The notes: a model not told the origin generated them from the sequence alone. 64,000 bases of DNA from Arthrospira sp. PCC 9108 (GCA_016745315.1 CP066886.1:744001-808000), one strand, 5' to 3'. Positions 37,827-48,077 are shown, counted from the stretch's first letter. Made by a program: numbers and translations.

Positions 37827-39482
37827 TTACCAGGTTACCAGATTTTCCCATCTTTCGATAGTTTTAGGTCCAATACCAGAAACACGGGTAACATCATCTA
37901 AACTGGTAAAAGGCTGCTGACTGCGTGCTTCTATAATTCGCTGCGCCAAACCGGGACCGATACCGGGAAGGCTTTCTAATTCCGGCTGAGATGCGGTATT
38001 GATGTTAATAATTTCTCCTGATGGATGAAAGGGTGTTTCAATGACACCGCCACAATTTTGTTTTTCCCGTTCAATTCTACTTAAAAGCCAACCAGGAACG
38101 CCCAAACTTGAATTTTGATATAAGCGCTCAAATTCCCGTTGAAAATGAGCGTTAACGGTGGGATTATTAACGACTAATAAGGTCTCATCATTGGAGTGAT
38201 TAGCGGCTCGACTCCAGTTATGGGAACCGGTAATCACGATTTGATCATCAATGACGGCAAATTTATGATGAAGGCGATCGCCTTCAGCCAAATTCGGAAC
38301 TCCGACGGTAGAAATAGGTTGTGACCAAGGGTTATTTCCGGGTTGATATCGACAATTATTAGGCAAAGCAATCCCCATCATATCCAGGGCTTCGCTATAG
38401 TAGCGGTAAGCAAACCCAACCTCAATTAATCCCCGGATTTCCACTCCCCTTTGATGAACTGTTTTTAAGGTATCGGACAATTCCTGAGCCGAGAACACAA
38501 ATAAAGCAAAATTTATGTCATTTCTAGCTCGTTGTAAGGTTTGAGCAATCAAGCCATTAACGCTATTTTCCCAAGGTCTAGTCGCCGAAATAGGGGCAAA
38601 CTGAACGGTAACAGTTCCTTGACCGACGGAGACTTGTTTAACTCCCCGATGTGGTTTATTAATCCCAAACAGACTATCATTTTCTCCTCCGGGTCCATCT
38701 CCCCACATAATTTCAAATTCCCGGGTAAAAATAGCGGCTAACTCCCGGCTATTGATAGACAGCAAATTATTAGGATTACCCCGGCTTTCGGCGGAGTAAA
38801 AATCTCCGTGAATATCACTGGTAGTAAAATTCGCAGAGGTGACAATAACTGTATTTTGGTCAACTATGACAAACTTATGGTGCATCAAACCGCTACCCTT
38901 CGACCCATCCTCGGTATCATCGATTAAGGGAACATTAGCATTAGCCAGCATAACCAGAGCATCTCTTTGGTTAATTTCTTCAGGTTCGAGGCGACCATTT
39001 TGGTTTAAATCCGCCAAGTGCATAAATTCTTGATAACGACCTTTTTCTCTATCGGAAAAGGCGGCAATTTCGGCGGGGGTAAAATCACTAAAGGGGCGAC
39101 TATATTCATTTTCAATAATGACGCGCACCCGGACTCCTTTTTGATGTTGATTAACTAAGGCTTGAGCGATTTTGGGTAAACGTAATTCCTGAATGGCGAC
39201 ATCTACACTTTGGGAAGCACTGTTAATAGCATCGACTATAACTTGTTCAAGGTTATCACCGAGTCTAGTTTTGGGGCGATAGGGTTCGGTATAGACGGAA
39301 GCCTGGGAATGATTAAAATAAACCCGAATCTGTGGATCTTGAGGTAAGGGGTCAACTAAAGGTTGAACAGAAGCATTATTGTCAGACCTGATGCTATGGG
39401 AATTGCAAGCACAGGAGTTGAGTATAAATACCAGACTAGCGCCCAGCCCAAATAAGCGGGTGACAGGAAGCAAACGCACCAT
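37827..39482 (-). CDS. Phospholipase D-like lipoprotein with C-terminal helix-hairpin-helix domain
   Basis: A 551-residue protein. The signal segment ends with a lipobox (SLVFILNSCACN), so it is probably a lipoprotein. Two PLD HKD motifs are intact: HHKFVIVDQNTVIVTSANFT and HHKFAVIDDQIVITGSHNWS. Between them and the N-terminus is one EF-hand-like segment (DLNQNGRLEPEE). The C-terminus is a ComEA-type helix-hairpin-helix (NINTASQPELESLPGIGPGLAQ). PLD plus HhH points to nucleic acid binding or cleavage outside the cytoplasm, perhaps in DNA uptake or nutrient scavenging; the substrate is not shown. Confidence 0.88.
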   Translation of the reverse strand: MVRLLPVTRLFGLGASLVFILNSCACNSHSIRSDNNASVQPLVDPLPQDPQIRVYFNHSQASVYTEPYRPKTRLGDNLEQVIVDAINSASQSVDVAIQELRLPKIAQALVNQHQKGVRVRVIIENEYSRPFSDFTPAEIAAFSDREKGRYQEFMHLADLNQNGRLEPEEINQRDALVMLANANVPLIDDTEDGSKGSGLMHHKFVIVDQNTVIVTSANFTTSDIHGDFYSAESRGNPNNLLSINSRELAAIFTREFEIMWGDGPGGENDSLFGINKPHRGVKQVSVGQGTVTVQFAPISATRPWENSVNGLIAQTLQRARNDINFALFVFSAQELSDTLKTVHQRGVEIRGLIEVGFAYRYYSEALDMMGIALPNNCRYQPGNNPWSQPISTVGVPNLAEGDRLHHKFAVIDDQIVITGSHNWSRAANHSNDETLLVVNNPTVNAHFQREFERLYQNSSLGVPGWLLSRIEREKQNCGGVIETPFHPSGEIININTASQPELESLPGIGPGLAQRIIEARSQQPFTSLDDVTRVSGIGPKTIERWENLVTW

Positions 39483-39642
39483 TGATAGTTAATTGGATAG
39501 GTAATTGAGAGTTACCGAATTTTTTAGCACTTTTCTGTGGTTGTTGGGGGAGATTAAATTAGTTTAACAAGTTGAGACTCGGAAAGTCGCTCTGGTACAA
39601 TAGTCCAGGGGCTAGGGTTAGTTGTAACCCTCATACTATGCT

Positions 39643-40047
39643 ATGCCAAAGAGAAAAAAGACCTTTCCGTGTGGCCATAAGGGTTATGGCCGTGTTTGTC
39701 ATCGCTGTGAACAAGTCAAAATAGCCGAGGAACAAGAATATCGGGAGTTAGAAGACAGAAAGAATAAGAAACTGGAGTGGGAGGCTTCATTTGCTGAGGA
39801 TATTATTGATTTACGGGGATTACCGGACTATGTTGTAATTAGGGCGAGGACTATTATTGATGGACTGACGAGCAACAAAAATTATCGGGAGTTTGGTGGG
39901 AAGCGGTTGCGCCATAATCGTTTTGTGATCAGCATTCCTGTAACTCGTAACTATAGGATGTTATGCCAGGATAGTGGCAGTTTTCTGATTCCTCAAAAAG
40001 TCCTATCCCATGAGGACTATAACGTTTGTAAACCGGGTAAATTATGA
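39643..40047 (+). CDS. Zinc-ribbon plus ParE/RelE-like protein (DUF7682-type)
   Basis: A 134-residue protein. The N-terminus has CGHKGYGRVCHRC (Cys/His set for one zinc), then a charged helix, then a RelE/ParE-like fold (LRGLPDYVVIRARTIIDGL ... GGKRLRHNRFVISIPVTRNYRMLC ... KVLSHEDYNV). The ending HEDYN is typical of RelE-type RNases. No antitoxin gene adjoins it, so it may be a tamed toxin or an RNA-binding regulator. The DUF name is from memory. Confidence 0.65.
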   Translation: MPKRKKTFPCGHKGYGRVCHRCEQVKIAEEQEYRELEDRKNKKLEWEASFAEDIIDLRGLPDYVVIRARTIIDGLTSNKNYREFGGKRLRHNRFVISIPVTRNYRMLCQDSGSFLIPQKVLSHEDYNVCKPGKL

Positions 40048-40120
40048 CGGGTGTAGGTTTAATGAAGGTTTTTGGTGTGTCTGAGTTCCCTAGTTTGATG
40101 ATCACTTTGGGGTTAGACTA

Positions 40121-41290
40121 ATGCAAATTTATTTAGATTATAGTGCAACTACTCCGACTTGTGCAGAGGCGATCGCTGCTATGCAAGGGGTATTGACGGA
40201 AAGTTGGGGTAATCCTTCTAGCTTGCATGAATGGGGTCAGAGGTCGGCGACGGTTGTGGAAATGGCTAGAACCCAGGTGGCACATTTAATTAATGCGCCG
40301 CCTGATGGGATAGTTTTCACTTCTGGGGGAACGGAAGCGGATAATTTGGCTATATTTGGGGTGGTGGGTAAATATGATCAGCCTCAACATCTGATTATTT
40401 CTAGTGTGGAACATTCGGCGATCGCTGAAACGGTAGGAATATTAGAAAAACGGGGGTGGTCGGTGACTCGTTTACCTGTCGATCGCCAAGGTAGCATTCA
40501 TCCCCTGGATTTAAAAACGGCTTTACAACCGAATACGGTTTTGGTGTCGGTGATTTATGGTCAGAGTGAGGTGGGAACTTTACAGCCCATAGAAACTTTG
40601 GGGGAAATAGCCCGCTACCATGGGGTTTTGTTCCATACTGATGCGGTCCAGGTGGCGGGAAGATTGCCTATTGATGTGGAAAAGTTACCTGTGGATATGC
40701 TATCGCTATCTAGCCATAAAATTTATGGTCCGCAAGGTGTGGGGGCTTTGTATGTGCGTCCGGGGGTGGATTTGATGCCACTTATGGGCGGCGGCGGTCA
40801 GGAGTTTAAATTGCGATCGGGAACTCAGGCGGTCCCGGCTATTGCTGGGTTTGGGGTGGCGGCGGAATTAGCGGCGCAGGAACTTTTATGGGAAACTCCC
40901 CGATTGATTAAATTGCGCGATCGCTTGTTTGATTTGCTGGCGGATATCCCCTATTTAGTACCTACAGGCGATCGCACCCGCCGACTACCCCACCATGTTA
41001 GTTTCTGTGTGGTTCCCCCGGCTGGGGTGACTGGAATTACAGGGAAAACTCTAGTCCGACATCTGAATTTGGCGGGAATTGGTATTAGCGCGGGTTCTGC
41101 TTGTCATAGTGGTAAACTTAGCCCTAGTCCGGTTTTGCTGGCTATGGGATATAGCGATCGCGAGGGTTTGGGGGGTATTCGTCTAACTTTGGGACGACAA
41201 ACTACTGAGGCTGATATTGAGTGGACGGCGATCGCCCTTAAACAAATTTTAGATCGTCTGATTTCTAAGCCTCTAGCGATCGCTTTTTAA
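40121..41290 (+). CDS. Cysteine desulfurase (NifS/IscS-like)
   Basis: A 389-residue PLP enzyme. YLDYSATTPTCAEA opens the protein, TSGGTEADNLAIFG binds the cofactor phosphate, SSHKIYGPQGVGALYV holds the PLP lysine, and the active-site cysteine is in SAGSACHSGKLSPSPVLLAMG. It releases sulfur from cysteine for Fe-S clusters or tRNA thiolation. Which paralog (IscS1/IscS2/NifS-like) cannot be fixed. It is monocistronic, followed by a tandem repeat. Confidence 0.92.
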   Translation: MQIYLDYSATTPTCAEAIAAMQGVLTESWGNPSSLHEWGQRSATVVEMARTQVAHLINAPPDGIVFTSGGTEADNLAIFGVVGKYDQPQHLIISSVEHSAIAETVGILEKRGWSVTRLPVDRQGSIHPLDLKTALQPNTVLVSVIYGQSEVGTLQPIETLGEIARYHGVLFHTDAVQVAGRLPIDVEKLPVDMLSLSSHKIYGPQGVGALYVRPGVDLMPLMGGGGQEFKLRSGTQAVPAIAGFGVAAELAAQELLWETPRLIKLRDRLFDLLADIPYLVPTGDRTRRLPHHVSFCVVPPAGVTGITGKTLVRHLNLAGIGISAGSACHSGKLSPSPVLLAMGYSDREGLGGIRLTLGRQTTEADIEWTAIALKQILDRLISKPLAIAF

Positions 41291-41295
41291 TTAAT

Positions 41296-41440
41296 TGTAG
41301 GGGCGGGTTCTGCGGTCAACTCACCTCCCGAGGAGGATATTAATAAACCCGCCCTCTCCTCCGGGTTCTGCGGTCAACTCACCTCCCGAGGAGGATATTA
41401 ATAAACCCGCCCTCTCCTCCGGGTTGTGCGCCTCCCCAGG
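41296..41440. repeat. 58-bp tandem repeat inside a GGGGCGGGTT-type interspersed repeat
   Basis: TGTAGGGGCGGGTTCTGCGG starts at 41296, and the 58-bp unit beginning CGGGTTCTGCGGTCAACTC (41304) recurs at 41362, with a partial third at 41420. Each unit ends TTAATAAACCCGCCC. The outer arms (GGGCGGGTT / AACCCGCCC) are those of the MITE-like repeat in the group II intron at 54251. Confidence 0.85.
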
Positions 41441-41472
41441 AGGGGCTAGGATAATTAATTGCGTGGGGGCGT

Positions 41473-42612
41473 TTAGTAATTGTCGGTTAAGGAAAATAAG
41501 CGATCGCCTGTGCGTTGATTTTCGGCTGGGGTTCCTATGGTAATTCTCAGACCACCCCCTGTATGGCGAATTAAAGAACCCTGAGATTTGAGAGCCTGTA
41601 CTATTTGATTTAATCGCTGATCAGAATTATTAGACTTGAGACGACCATAGATAAAATTACCATGACTCGGCCAAACTTTTAACAGAGGATGATTAGCCAA
41701 CCGCGCCAAGAGGCGATCGCGTTCCCTAATAATTTCCGGGATGACCTGTTGTAATTCTTCCCGGTGAGTTAAGGCTAACAAAGCAGCTTCTTGGGAGAAA
41801 CTAGGGAGGTTGTAGGGAAGGCGCACCTTTTCTAAGATAGTAGTCAATTCCGGGGAAGTTATAGCATAGCCAACCCGCAAAGAAGCCAAACGAAAAGCCT
41901 TAGAAAAAGTCCGTAAAATCACCCAATTAGGATGTTGGGTAATTTCTCCGGCTACTGTGGTTTGGCTAAATTCAAAATAAGCCTCATCAATGACTACTAA
42001 AATATGTTCGGGAAGACTCCGCAACCAGTCTAATTCTGCCTCGGTTAAAGCATTAGCTGTGGGGGAGTTGGGATGCACCACAAACACCACTTTAATGGGG
42101 GGGTTTTGCTGGTCGGTAATAGCCTGTTTGGCGGCGATTAAATCTATTTCAAAATTCGCCTCGGACCGATTAACTGTGACTACCCGAACCCCTAAAGTTT
42201 GGGCGAGAATAGCATACATGGAAAATGTAGGGTTGGCTACTAAAATCGACCCGGAACCATTTAAGCAGGTGGCAATTAACAGAGAACGGAGCAACTCATC
42301 AGAACCGTTCCCTACAGACACATAATCAGCCGTTATCGGGGTGGAAACCTCAGAAATGGCAGAATTAACATAATTAGCGATCGCCTTTTTAACGGGCTCG
42401 TGGCTGCCGTCTGGATAACGATTGGTTTGAATATCCCGTTGATAGATACTCGCCAATTTCTGTTTCAACTCCCCTGGTAGGTCATAGGGGGACTCGTTAG
42501 TATCGAGGCGATCTAAAATTAGATCAGACTTAACCGCACTACCAGAGTCTCCCCCTGGGTGGGGGGTGTAGGCTTGAAATTGATTCAGATCTTCGCGAAT
42601 AAATGGCAACAT
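41473..42612 (-). CDS. hisC: Histidinol-phosphate aminotransferase
   Basis: A fold-type I aminotransferase of 379 residues from ATG 42612 (a longer frame to 42654 lacks support). DRLDTNESPYDLPGELK, VGNGSDELL, VVIDEAYFEF and the PLP lysine in LRTFSKAFRLASLRVGYA are HisC-type blocks. It makes histidinol phosphate in histidine synthesis, and close relatives act on other aromatic substrates. It is alone, convergent with the desulfurase. Confidence 0.9.
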   Translation of the reverse strand: MLPFIREDLNQFQAYTPHPGGDSGSAVKSDLILDRLDTNESPYDLPGELKQKLASIYQRDIQTNRYPDGSHEPVKKAIANYVNSAISEVSTPITADYVSVGNGSDELLRSLLIATCLNGSGSILVANPTFSMYAILAQTLGVRVVTVNRSEANFEIDLIAAKQAITDQQNPPIKVVFVVHPNSPTANALTEAELDWLRSLPEHILVVIDEAYFEFSQTTVAGEITQHPNWVILRTFSKAFRLASLRVGYAITSPELTTILEKVRLPYNLPSFSQEAALLALTHREELQQVIPEIIRERDRLLARLANHPLLKVWPSHGNFIYGRLKSNNSDQRLNQIVQALKSQGSLIRHTGGGLRITIGTPAENQRTGDRLFSLTDNY

Positions 42613-42756
42613 ATATATAGAGTGATTTGAGAAACTATTACTCAACCCAAGCAACTAGAGGTTTAATCAATGGTTGAAAAACAGATTTTGATGCTGGTGG
42701 TTGACTTTGTAGAGGACTGAGTTTGTGAAACTATTGGGAAGGCAAATTATCCATTC

Positions 42757-44454
42757 CTAGATATCTTTCCCCCTAGCAATAGGCATCCGCCAACCTGTGC
42801 CAAAGGCGCGATCGCTAATTTTCAACCCAGGGGGTGCTTGGCGGCGTTTAAATTCCGCGCCCATGACTAATTTTACTATACGTTCGACAGTTTGGCAATC
42901 ATGTCCGGCTTCAATAATTGTGGGGACAGATTCGTGTCTTTCGATAAGTCGATAAAGAATATCATCTAAGATATGATAGGGTGGCAGAGAATCACTATCA
43001 AATTGACCGGGTTTTAATTCGGCGCTGGCGGGTTTAATCAGGACATTATTAGGGATAATTTCTCGACCTCGGCTTTCATTTAACCATTTACAAATTGAGT
43101 AAACACGGGTTTTCGGCACATCTGCAATGACCGCTAAACCACCATTCATGTCACCATAAAGGGTACAGTATCCAACGGCGATTTCTGACTTGTTACCTGT
43201 GGAGAGTAACAGATGACCGAATTTGTTGGAAATTGCCATTAATAAAGTGCCCCTAATTCGGGATTGCATATTTTCTTCAGCAATGCCAAATTGAGTTCCG
43301 GCGAACAAATTATATAGGGTGCTGTCGAAGGCATTCATAACGGACTCAATGGGCAGTGTTTGGGTAGAAATTCCCAGGTTTTTGGCTAAATCCAAAGCAT
43401 CTTCAATGGAATGTTCGGAACTGTAGGGAGATGGCATCAAAACCCCCAAGACTTGCTGACTTCCTAGGGCTTCGGTAGCAATAGCTGCCACCAGGGAAGA
43501 ATCAATCCCCCCACTCAACCCAATTACCACCTTAGAAAAACCACATTTTCGGGTGTAGTCTTTCACGCCCAAAACCAAAGCCTGCCAAATCTCGTCATCT
43601 GAATCGAGTAATTGTGTATCCTCAATATTGGCAGAATCACCGACAAAAGTAGAGGTGTTAAAATCCCATTCAATTATTTGTAAATCGGTCTGAAAAGCGG
43701 CTAAACTTTTAACTACATCTCCTGAGCCATTAATCACTAAGCTACAGCCATCAAAAATGAGGTCATCATTAGCGCCAACCTGATTATTATAAATAATGGG
43801 AATTCCGTAGCGGCGGGCGCTGTGACTTAGCATGGCTTTTCGTAATTTTTGTTTACCGGCGCGATAGGGGGAACCGGACAAATTTACTACCCAATCAACA
43901 TGGCGATCGCTTAAATCTTTCATGGGGTCGCAGCTATAGTTACGCTGTGCCCAAAACTTCTCATCATTCCACAAATCCTCGCAAATACTCACCCCAATTT
44001 TTACTATCTCCTCTGACCGAGGTTTTTTGAGTGTGAAAAAATCACTGGTTGGGGCGGGTTCAAAATAGCGATGTTCATCAAAGACATCATAGGTGGGGAG
44101 TAAACGTTTATGGAACATCTGTTTAATCTCACCACCCATTAATAATGCTGCTGTATTAAAGAGGGGTTTACCACCCAATTGGCTGGCGGTATGATTCGGG
44201 GAAACTGTCCCGACTAAAACGGCTAATTCTACGGGGAGTTGTTGGGCGAGTTTTTCGAGTTGTTGTTGGGCGGCATTAATAAAACTGGGGCGGATTAATA
44301 GGTCTCGTGGGGGATAGCCAATTAGGGCTAATTCGGGGGTGAGGAGTAAACTAGCATCCTCGTTAATAGCCCACTGGGCTGCTTCCAGAATTAGTTGAGC
44401 ATTACCTGTTAAATCACCGACAGTGGGGTTAATTTGAGCGATCGCAATTTTCAT
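42757..44454 (-). CDS. nadE: Glutamine-dependent NAD+ synthetase
   Basis: A 565-residue two-domain NadE. The nitrilase-type glutaminase (1 to about 265) has Glu in LTPELALIGYPPRDL, Lys in HKRLLPTYDVFDEHRYF and Cys in VSICEDLW. The synthetase domain has the PP-loop VIGLSGGIDSSLVAAIA and the block LLSTGNKSEIAVGY. It amidates nicotinate adenine dinucleotide to NAD+. It diverges from the NACHT gene across a 358-bp gap. Confidence 0.95.
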   Translation of the reverse strand: MKIAIAQINPTVGDLTGNAQLILEAAQWAINEDASLLLTPELALIGYPPRDLLIRPSFINAAQQQLEKLAQQLPVELAVLVGTVSPNHTASQLGGKPLFNTAALLMGGEIKQMFHKRLLPTYDVFDEHRYFEPAPTSDFFTLKKPRSEEIVKIGVSICEDLWNDEKFWAQRNYSCDPMKDLSDRHVDWVVNLSGSPYRAGKQKLRKAMLSHSARRYGIPIIYNNQVGANDDLIFDGCSLVINGSGDVVKSLAAFQTDLQIIEWDFNTSTFVGDSANIEDTQLLDSDDEIWQALVLGVKDYTRKCGFSKVVIGLSGGIDSSLVAAIATEALGSQQVLGVLMPSPYSSEHSIEDALDLAKNLGISTQTLPIESVMNAFDSTLYNLFAGTQFGIAEENMQSRIRGTLLMAISNKFGHLLLSTGNKSEIAVGYCTLYGDMNGGLAVIADVPKTRVYSICKWLNESRGREIIPNNVLIKPASAELKPGQFDSDSLPPYHILDDILYRLIERHESVPTIIEAGHDCQTVERIVKLVMGAEFKRRQAPPGLKISDRAFGTGWRMPIARGKDI

Positions 44455-44812
44455 AACTTCACTACTACCATTTAGGATTGTGGATAAAGATTACCAGATA
44501 TGAATTGTTAATTTCCCTAATCTTGGCATCTGGTGGTTAGGTAATCTGAAATAACTCAAATCATGGTTATGTTTCCTGAACTGAAATATCCCCCTTAAAT
44601 CTTAGTAGCCAGGGTCAGGTTGACTAAGTATGGCAAAATCGGGTTTTGGTCAAGATTTCTGCTGAGTTTAAATCAATTTCTCAGGATTGACTATTGCCAG
44701 TCACCATGGTATCATAAATATGAGAAACCTTGGGGAGACTATCACCTAGGGGGTGGCGATCGCCAGGATTCATGAACGGACAAAAACCCTCATTTGAATC
44801 ATCATAGTAGGA
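44455..44812. other. Divergent intergenic region between nadE and the NACHT gene
   Basis: 358 bp without a gene; it must hold promoters for both directions. A HIP1 site overlaps GGGGGTGGCGATCGCC near 44752. No strong hairpin or repeat is seen. Confidence 0.4.
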
Positions 44813-47749
44813 ATGGCTGTAGGGCGAGATATCCTCAAATTAACCATTAGTGGCGGCTGCGTCCTGGGTAGCTTGGCATTTCCCCCCCTCGTGGCGGCAG
44901 AAGGAATGGTCTGGGGTCCCATCTTAGCAACGGCGTTAGGGAATGTGGCGGCGGGGAATACGGCTAATGCGATCGATGCGCTACTTGACGCAGGAGAGGG
45001 GGGAGTCTCCCTAGAAAATCATGACTTAACCAAAGCGGTGGGAAAAGCGATCGCCGCCGTCATTACCCTCGCCGCCAAACAACAGCGCGGCCAAACCCGC
45101 CAATATTTAGAAAAAATCGCCGCCCAAGCTAAGGATAACTGGGTCGCGATCGCTCAACAAGAACTCACCCAGCAACGCTACCCGGCACTGCGAGAAGCCA
45201 AGCTCGATCAATTCCTTACCCCGGAAGAATACCAACTCACCCAACAAGGCAACCTCACCGCTACAGAATGGGGCGATATTTTCATCCGCCTCAACATGGC
45301 TGCTTGTAAAGGGGGTGGGTTTCCCATTCCCGCACAGGTGCGTCAACAAGTCGCCGAATTACTGCATACCACCTTCCCCAAAGCCTTGCGAGAAACCCTC
45401 AAAGAAGACTTTGCTAATGATGGGAAAGCATGGGCTGGGTTAACCTTGCAGTTACTCACCCGAATGCAGGCACAACTGAGTCAACTGCAAGCCAGTCAAG
45501 GGGGGATGAAGGCTGAGGAATTCAGCCAAATCCTGCAACAATTCCAGGAATTAGAAACCCAGTTACGGGGAACTGTCGCCCAGCAGCAGGCATTTTTTAA
45601 CCAGATTTCCCACCGTATTGATTCCGGTTTTGCCGAAGTTTGTCACCAGTTGGGGGTGATGGAAACCACTATCACCGGATTGTTACAAAGCCTAGAGGAA
45701 CGCCTAGAGGAGTTGCGCCAAGAAGTGACGGAATTTCGTCAAGAGGTGCGGCAGGGGTTCGAGTCGCTGCACAATCAACCGGGGGGGCGACAGTTATCTA
45801 AACAGGAGTATCGCCAACGTCAAAGTGTATTGACTCAGATGCGAACCGAGGTAGAAAGCCGTTTAACCCAGTCTATCCACCGGGCGGCGATCGTGAATTT
45901 GGGCAAGGAACAGCAACCCCAGCAGGTGCAACGTCCTTGGGATATGTCCGTGAAGGTGGGGGAACGACACAACGTTCAGTTACCTCCTCAGACGACGATT
46001 CTGGATGTGTTTGATAATTCCATAATTTCCGGCAAGTTCCTGATTTTAGGGAAACCGGGGGGCGGAAAAACCACGACGTTATTAGAGTTAGCGAAAGCCT
46101 TGATTGAGCGAGCAAATGGGGATAGCAAGGCCCGGATTCCGGTGATTTTGGAGCTTTCGACTTGGCAGGAGGTGACAAAACCCAAGTTTTTGCCCTTTGG
46201 AGATCGGGAAAAATATGACCCTTCGATTAAGGAGTGGGTTTTGTCTCAGCTTATGAGTAAGGGGGTGAGTCAGGAAATTGGGGAAGAGTGGCTCCAGCAG
46301 AAGAAGTTAGTGCTGTTGTTGGATGGGCTAGATGAATTGCAACCGGAACGTCAGGGGAAGTGTGTCCGGGCAATTAATCAGTTTTTAAGCAGTGAATTTT
46401 CGCCGTTGCATTTGGTGGTGTGCAGTCGCAAGGAGGAATATGAAGACTATGAGGAGATGTTGCACTTAAATGGGGCGATTTGCTTGGAGGATTTAACGAA
46501 TGAGCAAATTCGGCATTATTTTGCCTCAGTCAATCTAGAGGAATTTTGGGAAAGTATCAAAGGTTCGGAGAAGATTGTTGATTTTATTCGTCAGCCGTTG
46601 TTTTTGGCGGTTACGAGTCTTGCTTATCAGCAGATTGACGTTGAGGAGTGGCAGAATTGCAATACAGAAGAGAAGGCGATCGATTATTTGCTGGGTGTTT
46701 ATCGAGTAAAAATGCTTAATAATGCTGTGGTCAGCAAATGCTACAGAACAGATAAAATCCCTCAAATTAATACCACGCAAAATAGATTAACTGCAATAGC
46801 GAGAAACATGGATTTACATAATTCAAAATATTTTCAAGTAAGTTTAATTAAATTAGATTTGCTGCCCTCCAAAATTCACGTAGCAATAATAAATCATATT
46901 TGTGGGTTACCGATATTATTTTTGTACATGATGCCTTGGATTTATTTGGGGGTAATTCATTCAATATCATTAATGGATATTTTCTACATTTGTTTGATGA
47001 ATTTATGGGCTCTTGTGGTGCCACTTGAATACCAGGAGAATATACAGACTTGTCCTGGTCAATCTGAGAGCAGTCCAATTAAGATGGCGAAAGAATGGGT
47101 TGGCGACATAAAAAAATTTTTATTTAACCGAAATAATTCGGCATTAGGACTATTTGTGGTTGTATCATGTGTTATGACGTGGATATTTTTATTTCCTATT
47201 AATTTCGATGGTTCGTTTTTTAGCACCTTTTTATATGTATTTCAATTGCTTATTATTTCATCTATTGCATGGTTTAGTCGTGAATTATTAAGCTATTTTT
47301 TTGGTGTAGAAAGCTGGAATTCACAACCAATAGGAAATTTTTTTATGTTTTTATTTGTGATGCTTATATCATTTAAAATAAGTTCTTCTATCTTAATTAT
47401 AGATTTAGGAAGTTTATGGATTTTAAATTTTATTTTAAATTCTCTCAAAAATATCATCCTTACAATTTTTACATTTCCTTTTGCTTTTGTATCGGTAATG
47501 TTTATTTCGCTTGTGCTGGCATTTTCTGTAGTTCCTTTTTTTATTATTAGTGAATTAATATATTATGTACCCACGGGGTTACTTTTGCGATTAATGCTTT
47601 GTTTTACTGATACTATGCCCTGGAATATCACCCGCTTCCTCGACTACTGCACAGAACGCCTCATCCTGCAAAGAGTCGGCAACCGCTACCGCTTTATCCA
47701 TCGCCTGGTGCAAGAACACTTCGCCAACTTGGAAATCGAGAAAGAGTAA
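44813..47749 (+). CDS. NACHT-domain STAND NTPase with N-terminal module and multi-pass membrane C-terminus
   Basis: A 978-residue protein. Residues 1-165 form a conserved module (GGCVLGSLAFPPLVAAEGMVW at 14-34, hydrophobic; then a helical part) shared with the broken paralog at 57.9 kb. About 230-330 is coiled coil. The NACHT domain has Walker A GKPGGGKT (413-420), Walker B LVLLLDGLDE (499-508) and the following helix to about 640. From about 690 to 940 there are six to eight membrane segments, strikingly AT-rich in DNA terms, and a last soluble end (RLILQRVGNRYRFIHRLVQEHFANLE). Bacterial NACHT proteins often sense phage or stress and switch on an effector. Here the membrane region suggests a membrane-linked outcome; no experiment is implied. 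Confidence 0.85.
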   Translation: MAVGRDILKLTISGGCVLGSLAFPPLVAAEGMVWGPILATALGNVAAGNTANAIDALLDAGEGGVSLENHDLTKAVGKAIAAVITLAAKQQRGQTRQYLEKIAAQAKDNWVAIAQQELTQQRYPALREAKLDQFLTPEEYQLTQQGNLTATEWGDIFIRLNMAACKGGGFPIPAQVRQQVAELLHTTFPKALRETLKEDFANDGKAWAGLTLQLLTRMQAQLSQLQASQGGMKAEEFSQILQQFQELETQLRGTVAQQQAFFNQISHRIDSGFAEVCHQLGVMETTITGLLQSLEERLEELRQEVTEFRQEVRQGFESLHNQPGGRQLSKQEYRQRQSVLTQMRTEVESRLTQSIHRAAIVNLGKEQQPQQVQRPWDMSVKVGERHNVQLPPQTTILDVFDNSIISGKFLILGKPGGGKTTTLLELAKALIERANGDSKARIPVILELSTWQEVTKPKFLPFGDREKYDPSIKEWVLSQLMSKGVSQEIGEEWLQQKKLVLLLDGLDELQPERQGKCVRAINQFLSSEFSPLHLVVCSRKEEYEDYEEMLHLNGAICLEDLTNEQIRHYFASVNLEEFWESIKGSEKIVDFIRQPLFLAVTSLAYQQIDVEEWQNCNTEEKAIDYLLGVYRVKMLNNAVVSKCYRTDKIPQINTTQNRLTAIARNMDLHNSKYFQVSLIKLDLLPSKIHVAIINHICGLPILFLYMMPWIYLGVIHSISLMDIFYICLMNLWALVVPLEYQENIQTCPGQSESSPIKMAKEWVGDIKKFLFNRNNSALGLFVVVSCVMTWIFLFPINFDGSFFSTFLYVFQLLIISSIAWFSRELLSYFFGVESWNSQPIGNFFMFLFVMLISFKISSSILIIDLGSLWILNFILNSLKNIILTIFTFPFAFVSVMFISLVLAFSVVPFFIISELIYYVPTGLLLRLMLCFTDTMPWNITRFLDYCTERLILQRVGNRYRFIHRLVQEHFANLEIEKE

Positions 47750-47818
47750 AGCGTATCGAAGAAAATCCTTTCTTAACACCCAGTCAAAATATTACTGTAT
47801 TATCAACCCCATAAAACC

Positions 47819-48067
47819 ATGAACCAAACTCAATATCAACTTTCCCTAAGTTTTGAACAAGTTTTGAGCCTAGTCAAACAACTGCCAGAGGCTGACAAAT
47901 TAAAACTCAGTGAAGCGTTATCCAAAGAATTGCTAGATAGCAAACTGACTCATCTTCTCGAAATTTTCAAGACTGATGAAATCTCTTTAGAAGAAATTAC
48001 CCAAGAAGTTGAAGCCGTGAGGACAGAAATTCATGACCAGCAAACCGCCCATTTTTGTGCATTCTAA
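47819..48067 (+). CDS. VapB15-like antitoxin
   Basis: An 82-residue protein with FEQVLSLVKQLPEADKLKLSEAL and SKLTHLLEIFKTDEISLEEITQEVEAVR, a layout I associate with cyanobacterial VapB15-family antitoxins. The expected PIN toxin should follow directly, but the next 140 bp hold only a repeat and the promoter of another TA module, so this appears to be an orphan. Confidence 0.6.
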   Translation: MNQTQYQLSLSFEQVLSLVKQLPEADKLKLSEALSKELLDSKLTHLLEIFKTDEISLEEITQEVEAVRTEIHDQQTAHFCAF

Positions 48068-48077
48068 TCCAGCTACA

